The notes under the pieces: model-generated | Database searches by the model: none | Seen by the model: the letters and a program-made list of their open reading frames with translations, nothing else | Told to the model about the DNA's origin: nothing | Translations under genes and position numbers: made by a program | From: CAZNLL01 sp964573885 | Lineage (GTDB): Bacteria; Desulfobacterota; DSM-4660; Desulfatiglandales; Desulfatiglandaceae | DNA length: 64,000 bases | Direction of reading: 5' to 3' | Assembly: GCA_964573885.1 (NCBI GenBank) | Contig: CAZNLL010000003.1 | Location: forward strand, 1 to 64,000 | Shown: positions 25,679 through 32,122 of the stretch, piece by piece | Layout: every line of letters starts with the position of its first letter | Numbering within the stretch: the first letter of the stretch is position 1

Positions 25679-26632
25679 CTACAGCTCCTCCGGAGTAAAA
25701 GAGATCACGGAGTCAATCGTTGTAAGGTTCGTAAAGATCATAGCCAATCTGTCCACGCCAAGGGCCGTACCCGCAGCCTCTGGCATGGTTTCAAGGGCTC
25801 TCAGAAATTTCTCCGGCATGGGATAGACGGATTTGCCCATGGCCTGGCGTCTTATACAATCTTGGTCGAACCTTTCCCGTTGTTCGCGGGCATCGTTGAG
25901 TTCGGAAAAGCCATTGGCCAGTTCAATACCGCCCAGATACATCTCAAAACGTTCTGAAAGTCCGGGATTATCCGGCTTCAGCCGCGAGAGAGCCGCGAGT
26001 GAGGCCGGATAGTCGCAGAGAAAGGTGGGCTTTGACCAGCCGAGATGGGGTTCAATCTGCTTTACCATGACCTCATCAAAGCAACCCGACTCACAGGCCC
26101 TTTCAAGGGACAGGGGGGCATAACGATTAAAGGCTTCACCCACGGAAATTTTCTGCCAGGGAGCCCTCAGGTCGATGGATCGGTCCTGGTAACAGAGTTT
26201 TTCCCCCACACCCAGATTCTTGGAGATCTCCAGGATCAGGGCCTCGCACTGCTCCATGAGCCGGGTATAATCTGCTCCCACCCTGTACCATTCCAGGAGG
26301 GTAAACTCAGGCAGGTGCCAATCCCCTCTCTCCCCGGCCCGAAAGCACTTGTCTATCTGAAATATCTTAGAATACCCTGCGGAAAGGAGGCGCTTCATGC
26401 AGAGTTCAGGGGAAGTGTGAAGATACCGGGGGCCGACGGCAATGGCATCGATATGGACTTCAGGGGGTGGGGCCGGTATGAGCAGGGGCGTTTCCACCTC
26501 CAGATAGCCCCGGTTTATGAAGAACCGCCTCAGGGCCTGAACCATCCGAGCGCGTATCTCCAGGTGGGGTCGTTTTGCCGCCAGTTGCTTCTGTTCCGCC
26601 AGGAACGATCTATTCTTTGACCCGGGTAACAT
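25679..26632 (-). CDS. epmA: EF-P (R)-beta-lysine ligase EpmA (PoxA/GenX)
   Basis: Class II lysyl-tRNA-synthetase-like enzyme that attaches lysine, best (R)-beta-lysine, to EF-P. The 317-residue product lacks the anticodon-binding domain. It has motif 1-like GYLEVETPLL, motif 2 FQIDKCFRAGERGDWHLPEF, and motif 3 GTALGVDRLAM near the C-terminus. Its start lies 23 bases inside efp on the same strand, so the ligase and its substrate are translationally coupled. The lysine 2,3-aminomutase EpmB that makes beta-lysine is not in the window. Confidence 0.93.
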   Translation of the reverse strand: MLPGSKNRSFLAEQKQLAAKRPHLEIRARMVQALRRFFINRGYLEVETPLLIPAPPPEVHIDAIAVGPRYLHTSPELCMKRLLSAGYSKIFQIDKCFRAGERGDWHLPEFTLLEWYRVGADYTRLMEQCEALILEISKNLGVGEKLCYQDRSIDLRAPWQKISVGEAFNRYAPLSLERACESGCFDEVMVKQIEPHLGWSKPTFLCDYPASLAALSRLKPDNPGLSERFEMYLGGIELANGFSELNDAREQRERFDQDCIRRQAMGKSVYPMPEKFLRALETMPEAAGTALGVDRLAMIFTNLTTIDSVISFTPEEL

Positions 26633-27173
26633 ACTCCCCGGTTCTCGTATCCACGGTGATCTTATCCCCTTCTTGGATAAAGGGGGGCACTCTCAAGACG
26701 TAGCCGGTTTCCAAAGTCACCGGCTTGGTGTCACCGGCAACGGAATCCCCTTTGACCCAGGGATCGGCCTCTGTAATAGTCAAATCAACAAAGTTCGGCA
26801 ATGTGATGCCTATAGGCTTTTGCTCAAAAAAGAGGATTTCCACGTCCAGATTGTCGGTAAGGTAATGCCTGGCATCGCCCACCTGGTCAGCCAGGAGGAA
26901 GCTCTGCTCGTAAGTCTCCACATCCATGAAGCAGTATTCCCTGTCCTGGTTGTAAAGGTACTGCATGGTACGCTCTTCCAGGGCCGCCGGTTCAAAGCTG
27001 TCACCCGAGCGGTAAGTGCGGTCCAAAATGACCCCGGTGATCATGTTTCGCAGCTTACATCGGTAAAGGGCCTGCCCCTTCCCCGGCTTTGAGAACTGAA
27101 ACTCGGTAATAATATAGGGTTCATTGTCAATCTGTATTTTTAAACCCTTTCTTAAATCGCTGGCATTGTACAT
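26610..27173 (-). CDS. efp: Translation elongation factor P
   Basis: Relieves ribosome stalling at polyproline stretches. The 187-residue product starts at ATG 27173; the frame extends 31 codons upstream without homology. The three OB-like domains are complete, and the modification loop KPGKGQA carries Lys32, the residue equivalent to the lysine modified by EpmA. A promoter-like pair lies at 27296-27324. Forms an operon with epmA. Confidence 0.95.
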   Translation of the reverse strand: MYNASDLRKGLKIQIDNEPYIITEFQFSKPGKGQALYRCKLRNMITGVILDRTYRSGDSFEPAALEERTMQYLYNQDREYCFMDVETYEQSFLLADQVGDARHYLTDNLDVEILFFEQKPIGITLPNFVDLTITEADPWVKGDSVAGDTKPVTLETGYVLRVPPFIQEGDKITVDTRTGEYVTRVKE

Positions 27174-27295
27174 CCTGTCTTCCCTTTCTCCAGGTCCCCG
27201 CCTCTGGCAGCCTGCACCCTTCCCAAAGTTCGGGGACCGGACACCCCTCTGCAAAAAGCCTGGCATGTCCGGGCTGACCCATTTGTAAAATTCAG

Positions 27296-27324
27296 CACAT
27301 ATAAAGAAAAAGATCCCGGGTCAA
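27296..27324 (-). promoter_or_regulatory. Candidate promoter for efp-epmA
   Basis: On the minus strand TTGACC (27324-27319), a 17-base spacer and TATGTG (27301-27296), with the AT-rich CTTTATATGTG around the -10. It lies about 125 bases before the efp start and back to back with a plus-strand promoter at 27349-27377. Confidence 0.4.
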
Positions 27325-27348
27325 GAAAAAAACCTCCGGAGAAAACAC

Positions 27349-27377
27349 TTGAGATCCGAAGGAAGAACATTTATAGT
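27349..27377 (+). promoter_or_regulatory. Sigma-70-like promoter in front of the acyl-CoA ligase remnant
   Basis: TTGAGA (27349-27354), 17-base spacer, TATAGT (27372-27377); five of six bases match consensus at each element. Transcription would start inside the operator-like palindrome at 27385-27402. Confidence 0.6.
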
Positions 27378-27384
27378 AAAATAT

Positions 27385-27402
27385 TGAATGATAGTTCATT
27401 CA
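27385..27402 (+). promoter_or_regulatory. FadR (TetR-family)-like operator
   Basis: TGAATGA-TAGT-TCATTCA, a perfect seven-base inverted repeat with a four-base spacer. It has the form I remember for the operator of the TetR-type fatty-acid repressor FadR (YsiA) of Bacillus. It covers the expected transcription start of the promoter just upstream, the usual place for repression. No TetR gene is in the window, so the cognate regulator must be elsewhere. Confidence 0.6.
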
Positions 27403-27502
27403 CAAGTCTCACAAGGTCCCGGGGGAAGTGGTCTTTCTGGAGGGGCTCCCCAAATCGTTGATCGGAAAGGTGATGCGACGGCAGCTCATGGAGGCCGACC
27501 CC
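27395..27502 (+). pseudogene. C-terminal remnant of an AMP-forming acyl-CoA ligase
   Basis: About 36 codons whose translation, from KVPGEVVFLEGLPKSLIGKV through MRRQLME, matches the conserved C-terminal end of long-chain acyl-CoA synthetases, including the catalytic lysine of the PKS-x-x-GK motif. The first 500 or so codons are missing and an in-frame TAG (27392-27394) lies within the operator. The frame stays open into the next gene, so a GTG start at 27428 could make a chimeric 181-residue protein. Most likely a deletion removed the body of a fatty-acid-activation gene but left its promoter, operator and tail. Confidence 0.6.
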
Positions 27503-27616
27503 ATTTACCAAGCCTACCAACCAGGAGAGAAGCACCGCACAGGCGGAACCGCGGCTTTCCGGGCAGGCCTTATAGCAGGCAAACCAAAAGCTTTAAACCT
27601 CCATGGAGAAAAGACC

Positions 27617-27973
27617 ATGAATACGAAACAGGCCATCCTGGCCTTTTCACAAAGCGAAAAAATTAAGTCAGGCCTCATCTGGATCTCCCAACTCCTTGAA
27701 CCGTGCAAGGGCCTCACCGGGCCCCAAAGGGCAGGTGCCGAAGAGATGGTTCGACTCTTACTCAATATGGTGCTCCAGGAAGTCCGCCTCGCCCATAAGG
27801 TGGAAGCGGACCCCCTGTGGGAGGAGGTAGAAAAGCGCATTGATCAGGCCCTGGTCATGATTCATTCCGGCGTGGCCCCTGATGCGGTGACCCATCTGAC
27901 CCAGGCCCTGAGCCAAGTCACCGGTCTCGGCCATCGGGCCATGTCCTCTTTAAAGAAACAAAACATGCTATAA
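27617..27973 (+). CDS. Hypothetical helical protein
   Basis: I do not recognise this 118-residue protein. It is predicted to be all-helical and soluble, with hydrophobic heptad-like spacing (MVRLLLNMVLQEVRL, VEKRIDQALVMI). ATG 27617 is preceded by TGGAGAAAAG, a fair ribosome site. The frame is open upstream into the acyl-CoA ligase remnant. It is probably transcribed from the promoter at 27349-27377, and may originally have been the second gene of that operon. Confidence 0.55.
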   Translation: MNTKQAILAFSQSEKIKSGLIWISQLLEPCKGLTGPQRAGAEEMVRLLLNMVLQEVRLAHKVEADPLWEEVEKRIDQALVMIHSGVAPDAVTHLTQALSQVTGLGHRAMSSLKKQNML

Positions 27974-28251
27974 GGCAGGCCTTTGAGTCCTCCTCTCGTG
28001 ACGGTGGTCATGCCCTTTTCGCCCTTCGAGGCCCATACACGGTTTGACTGGGGCGGCCTTTTGCGCCCTTTACCGGGTCCGAACCCAGGTGCTTAAGGTC
28101 TTGATTCATGAGTCATTTCAGAGTAGCCTATAAAGCATCCAGAGGCCCAGGCGGCGCGGCTTGTGAAGGGTTTCTGGAGGGGCCGGGGCTTCCCATGGGG
28201 GTCAACACCGGTCGGTAATGTGGGCCAAGGCCCGGCGAGCTTTGAGAGACA

Positions 28252-29001
28252 GTGGACCAGAATATCCTAAAAGAGCTCCTTCTTCGCTTGAGAGAAGGGA
28301 AAATATCGATTGACGAATGCCTGGAAAGGCTGAGGACACTTCCCTTTGAAGATCTCGGCTTTGCCTGCATTGATCATCACCGCGGCCTCAGAAGGGGCCT
28401 TTCCGAGGTTATCTTCGGTGAAGGCAAAGGGGCCGATGAAATCCTGGGTATCATGGAAGGGATGATAGCGCAGGAGGAGGAGGTCCTGATAACCCGCCTC
28501 TCCCCAGACAAGGCTGCGGTCATTTGCGCTCGATTCCCGGACAGCGAATACCATGAAAAGGCCAGGGTCCTCACCCTCATGAGGCGGCCCCAGGTGGTTT
28601 CAGGCAAGGGCACCATTCTGGTTATGAGTGCGGGTACATCAGATATTCCCGTAGCCGAGGAAGCGGCCCTCACGGCCCGGTTCATGGGCAACGACGTAGA
28701 CACCATCTATGACGTGGGCGTCTCAGGCCTCCACAGGATGCTCGCCCATCGAGATAGGATCATGAAGGCCTCCGTCATTGTGGTGGTGGCGGGCATGGAG
28801 GGGGCCCTCCCCAGCGTGGTCAGCGGTCTCGTCGACAAACCCGTGATCGCCGTTCCCACCAGTGTGGGCTACGGCGCCAATTTTCAGGGGATTGCCCCTT
28901 TGCTGGGCATGCTTAATTCATGCGCCTCCGGGGTGACCGTCGTTAATATCGACAACGGCTTCGGAGCAGGCTATGCGGCGAGCATCATAAACAGGGCCTA
29001 A
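28252..29001 (+). CDS. larB: LarB, nicotinate mononucleotide carboxylase/hydrolase for the nickel-pincer cofactor
   Basis: Carboxylates nicotinic acid adenine dinucleotide and cleaves it to the dicarboxylated mononucleotide, the first step of the nickel-pincer cofactor pathway. The 249-residue product has a short N-terminal helical part and a PurE-like C-terminal domain: MSAGTSDIPVAEEAA, YDVGVSGLHRML, VVAGMEGALPSVVSGL and PTSVGYGANFQGIAPLL. Start GTG 28252 follows GAGAGA. The upstream 278 bases hold no recognised feature. LarC is encoded 24 kb upstream on the other strand; LarE was not found. Confidence 0.93.
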   Translation: MDQNILKELLLRLREGKISIDECLERLRTLPFEDLGFACIDHHRGLRRGLSEVIFGEGKGADEILGIMEGMIAQEEEVLITRLSPDKAAVICARFPDSEYHEKARVLTLMRRPQVVSGKGTILVMSAGTSDIPVAEEAALTARFMGNDVDTIYDVGVSGLHRMLAHRDRIMKASVIVVVAGMEGALPSVVSGLVDKPVIAVPTSVGYGANFQGIAPLLGMLNSCASGVTVVNIDNGFGAGYAASIINRA

Positions 29002-29023
29002 GAGAGGGGCGGCAACCTCCCTG

Positions 29024-30400
29024 TCAGCCTTGAGGGGGAGGCTCAGGGGTCAGGCGATATCTTTGGCGAAGGGCCATGGTCCTGTTTTTCAACCTGGTGA
29101 GTTGCCTTTTCCGGGAATCATCCCAGCAGGGCAAAAGGGTGTTATTATGAAACAGGGGCTCCGCGCCGATATCATAGAGGGAGTGGGCACGGGCCGTCTC
29201 CCAGAGTGCCGTGTGGGGTATAGGAGAGTACTCGGAGAGGTAAGGGACGGCACCCACCCTGGCCACGAATTCAATGGTTTCCTCGACGGAATCCACGCTT
29301 TGACCCGGCAATCCGATGAGAATATAGGCCCCAATGTCCGGCGACGTGTATCCTGCCTCAAGCAAGGCTCCCACAGCCCTCTCAAAATCCCCTTTGCTCA
29401 GCTTTTGGTCCCACTCACGAAAACAGGAAAAATCCGCGCTTTCGAGTCCAAGTCTGATGGTCTTAAAACCGGCCCGGTACATGAGGCGTGCCCTCTGCCG
29501 GTCCACTTCTCTGGCGTGAATGGCATTCGGCGTATGGAACCGGATTCCTAGATGCAGTCTTTCCAGGGAGCTGAGGAGAACACCCAAGTGGTCCTCGAAG
29601 GACACCAGAAGCGCATCATCGTAAAAAGCGAAATCCCTGACTCCAAAGTCCTTATGCCAGTAGATGATTTCATCCAGGACCTCCTTCGGGTCCCTTCGGG
29701 TGAAAAAGGCATTCAGGAAGTGGCTGGCACAATACTGACAGCGATAGGGACAACCCCCGGAGGTAAGGAGACACACATAGTCTATCCCATGGAGGAGGTC
29801 AAAGGCAGGGTAAGGCTTGAAAGTGGATGGTGGAACGCCGTCGGGAGGGTGGATTCCGTATTCACCCAGGACCCTCAACACGGAGGCCGGATCGCTAATC
29901 ATCACCACTTTGTCCGCCCCGCTGTGTTTGAGGGCATGCTCATGACAGAGCCTGGCGTAGATTCCCCCGAGTATGACCGGCGTGTCGGGATGAAGGGCCT
30001 TGACCCGGCGAACGGCCTCGCGCACGCCCGGATACCAATAGGTCATGAGGGAGGTAACGAGGACGGCCCCGGCCCCCTGAATCTTTCTAACCTCATCCTC
30101 AAACACCTGGGGGGAAAGGCCATAGCGGCTGTAAGGCCTTGGCACATGCCTGAGAGGGGAGGGTGTTGAGACTGGGTGCCGCCAAAATTTGCCTGTGCCG
30201 TAGCCCCGTCTTTTGGGTCTCTTTGCCGGTGCACGGGCCATGGCCGGGTGATGTACATCCAGGCAGTCGACCAGATGAACCTTGAAACCGCATCCCCTCA
30301 GATACCCTGCCAGGTAAAGGAGTCCGAGGGGTTTGGACCACAGGTCGTAGGCCGCAAAGTCGTATATCCAGGGATTAATGAGGATTAATGACTGAGTCAT
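29024..30400 (-). CDS. B12-binding-domain radical SAM protein
   Basis: A 458-residue radical SAM enzyme with an N-terminal cobalamin-binding Rossmann domain (about 1-190, including PLGLLYLAGYLR and VILGGIYA) and a SAM cluster motif CPYRCQYC. The later FYDDALL, IRLGLESAD and ILIGLPGQS segments are typical of this group. The B12 domain lacks the canonical DxHxxG. Substrate unknown. The start is ATG 30400, divergent from dtd; the annotated frame continues 31 codons further but reaches toward dtd. Confidence 0.83.
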   Translation of the reverse strand: MTQSLILINPWIYDFAAYDLWSKPLGLLYLAGYLRGCGFKVHLVDCLDVHHPAMARAPAKRPKRRGYGTGKFWRHPVSTPSPLRHVPRPYSRYGLSPQVFEDEVRKIQGAGAVLVTSLMTYWYPGVREAVRRVKALHPDTPVILGGIYARLCHEHALKHSGADKVVMISDPASVLRVLGEYGIHPPDGVPPSTFKPYPAFDLLHGIDYVCLLTSGGCPYRCQYCASHFLNAFFTRRDPKEVLDEIIYWHKDFGVRDFAFYDDALLVSFEDHLGVLLSSLERLHLGIRFHTPNAIHAREVDRQRARLMYRAGFKTIRLGLESADFSCFREWDQKLSKGDFERAVGALLEAGYTSPDIGAYILIGLPGQSVDSVEETIEFVARVGAVPYLSEYSPIPHTALWETARAHSLYDIGAEPLFHNNTLLPCWDDSRKRQLTRLKNRTMALRQRYRLTPEPPPQG

Positions 30401-30475
30401 GAATGGACTGATCCCTCCGGCCAATAAACGGGTGGGGGAAAAGCACAGCGAACAGGAAGGGAGGGTCCTTTTGAT

Positions 30476-30937
30476 ATGCGGGCCGTTATTCAAAGAGTAA
30501 AGGAGTCCAGGGTGGAAGTCAAGGACAAGGTCGTGGGGGCCATCGGTCCCGGATTACTGGTCTTTCTTGGGGTGGGAGAAAAGGATTCGGAAAAGGATTG
30601 CCAATACCTGGCCGAGAAGATCACCCACTTGAGGATCTTTCCCGACGACCAAGGGCTTATGAACCGCTCCCTATTGGACACGGGCGGCGGTGCCCTCGTG
30701 GTCTCCCAGTTTACCCTGTGGGGGGACTGTACAAAAGGAAGACGGCCCTCCTTTGTGCAAGCGGCACGGCCTGAGAGGGCCAAGGAACTCTATGAGCGTT
30801 TCATCACCCTCTTAAAAGACAAGGGGGTCACTGTTGCCACCGGGGAGTTCCAGAAAATGATGGGCGTTTACCTGGTCAACGACGGTCCGGTAACGCTCCT
30901 TTTGGACAGTTCAAAGACCTGGCTCAGTCCATATTGA
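30476..30937 (+). CDS. dtd: D-aminoacyl-tRNA deacylase
   Basis: Hydrolyses D-aminoacyl-tRNAs as a translation proofreading step. The 153-residue product matches the family in length, with the SQFTLWGD motif (about residues 78-85) and the C-terminal NDGPVTLLLD carrying the Gly-cisPro signature. The AGGGAGGG site is somewhat far from the ATG (about 10 bases). Its last 14 bases overlap a small minus-strand gene. Confidence 0.95.
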   Translation: MRAVIQRVKESRVEVKDKVVGAIGPGLLVFLGVGEKDSEKDCQYLAEKITHLRIFPDDQGLMNRSLLDTGGGALVVSQFTLWGDCTKGRRPSFVQAARPERAKELYERFITLLKDKGVTVATGEFQKMMGVYLVNDGPVTLLLDSSKTWLSPY

Positions 30938-31070
30938 GTTCTTTTTCAAGAAGGGTGATCCTCTCCTCCAGTTCCCTTTTCTCCTGGGGATCCGTGATAC
31001 CTCTTTTTAACCTCAACTGGAGGGCGAGGAGCTCCATGGACTTACGATGTTCCTGACAGTCGACTTTCAT
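30924..31070 (-). CDS. Small 48-residue helical protein
   Basis: A short frame whose ATG (31070) has a GAGGG site four bases upstream. The product has a CQEHRKSMELLALQLRLKRG segment followed by DPQEKRELEERI and LLEKEL, that is, a short N-terminal Cys/His part and one long amphipathic coiled-coil helix. Codon use fits the neighbourhood and the frame occupies an otherwise empty interval. I have no family name. It overlaps dtd by 14 bases tail to tail. Confidence 0.6.
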   Translation of the reverse strand: MKVDCQEHRKSMELLALQLRLKRGITDPQEKRELEERITLLEKELNMD

Positions 31071-31225
31071 ATAACCCTCATGCTCTTTACTAACGACCGC
31101 GTCTCATGCCCAACGATGCAGGTGCTCAAAATAAAGGCAGAGGCCGGTTGGTTCGCTTATTTAAACGGAATTAAATCAGCCTGTCCACCCAAAATCCGTT
31201 CTGGTCCGGAGGCTAAGGACGGTGA

Positions 31226-32068
31226 ATGGCAGGCACCAAGAGGCCCCCCATGAGTGGAAGGCGCCATCCCCCGGCGTATCCGGGGCGGGAAAGCAAAGTC
31301 CAAGAGGGCTTATCCTGGATAAGGTCCCAAGTCTTCCCTAACCACCCAGAGGAACCGGCAGGGGAGGACACAGGCCGACGGGGATTTCATCCGGACAATA
31401 AACCCATTGAGCCGGAGGGAAGGAAAGGCGGAGGGCCGAGCCTTTTCAAATGGATCATATTCCTCCTCTTCGTGGGCTACATCCTTGTCTCCTTTTTCAA
31501 AATCCCTCTTCTTACCTCTATGGGAGAGTACCTTGTGGTGGAGCATTCCCCCCAGAAATCGGAGCTCATCGTCTGCCTCATGGGAGAACCCATCGAACGG
31601 GGGCTGGAGACGGCCGACTTGTATGAGAAAGGCCTCGCTCCCCTCATCTTTTTACCGCGAGAGACACCTCCCGACGGACACGCCCTCCTGAATGAGAAGG
31701 GCATTCCCTTTCCCGACTCCCGGGATCTTTTAAAGATGATTCTCCGGGGGTCAGGCGTGCCTGAATCGGCCTCCATCACCACGGAAGACGCTGTAGACTC
31801 GACCTTTGACGAGGCCCGGGAGGTGTTGGCCCTGGCCCAGGAAAAGGGATTCCGATCCCTTATTATAGTCACCTCACCCTACCACACAAGACGGGCCTGG
31901 CTGACCTTCAGGGAGGTTTTTAAGAACTATCAGGCTCGAATCATCATTCGGCCCTCTCAATACTCCCGATTCGAGCCGGCAGCCTGGTGGAGGCGGGAAA
32001 AGGACCAAGAGGAGGTGATCCTGGAATATCAAAAACTCCTCTACTACACCTTCGAGTTCTTCTGGTAA
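31226..32068 (+). CDS. YdcF/SanA-like DUF218 protein with one membrane segment
   Basis: A 280-residue protein: a proline-rich basic N-terminal part (1-70), one hydrophobic segment (about 74-92), then an extracytoplasmic DUF218 domain. The domain motifs DSTFDEAREVLALA and IVTSPYHTRRA are those of the YdcF/SanA group, linked to envelope integrity and vancomycin tolerance in enteric bacteria. The exact reaction is unknown. Start ATG 31226 or the ATG eight codons later. Confidence 0.78.
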   Translation: MAGTKRPPMSGRRHPPAYPGRESKVQEGLSWIRSQVFPNHPEEPAGEDTGRRGFHPDNKPIEPEGRKGGGPSLFKWIIFLLFVGYILVSFFKIPLLTSMGEYLVVEHSPQKSELIVCLMGEPIERGLETADLYEKGLAPLIFLPRETPPDGHALLNEKGIPFPDSRDLLKMILRGSGVPESASITTEDAVDSTFDEAREVLALAQEKGFRSLIIVTSPYHTRRAWLTFREVFKNYQARIIIRPSQYSRFEPAAWWRREKDQEEVILEYQKLLYYTFEFFW

Positions 32069-32122
32069 GGGCTGGGGATCCCCCCGGTTGGCAGAGAAAG
32101 GTATGGGGGGAGCGGGGAACCC

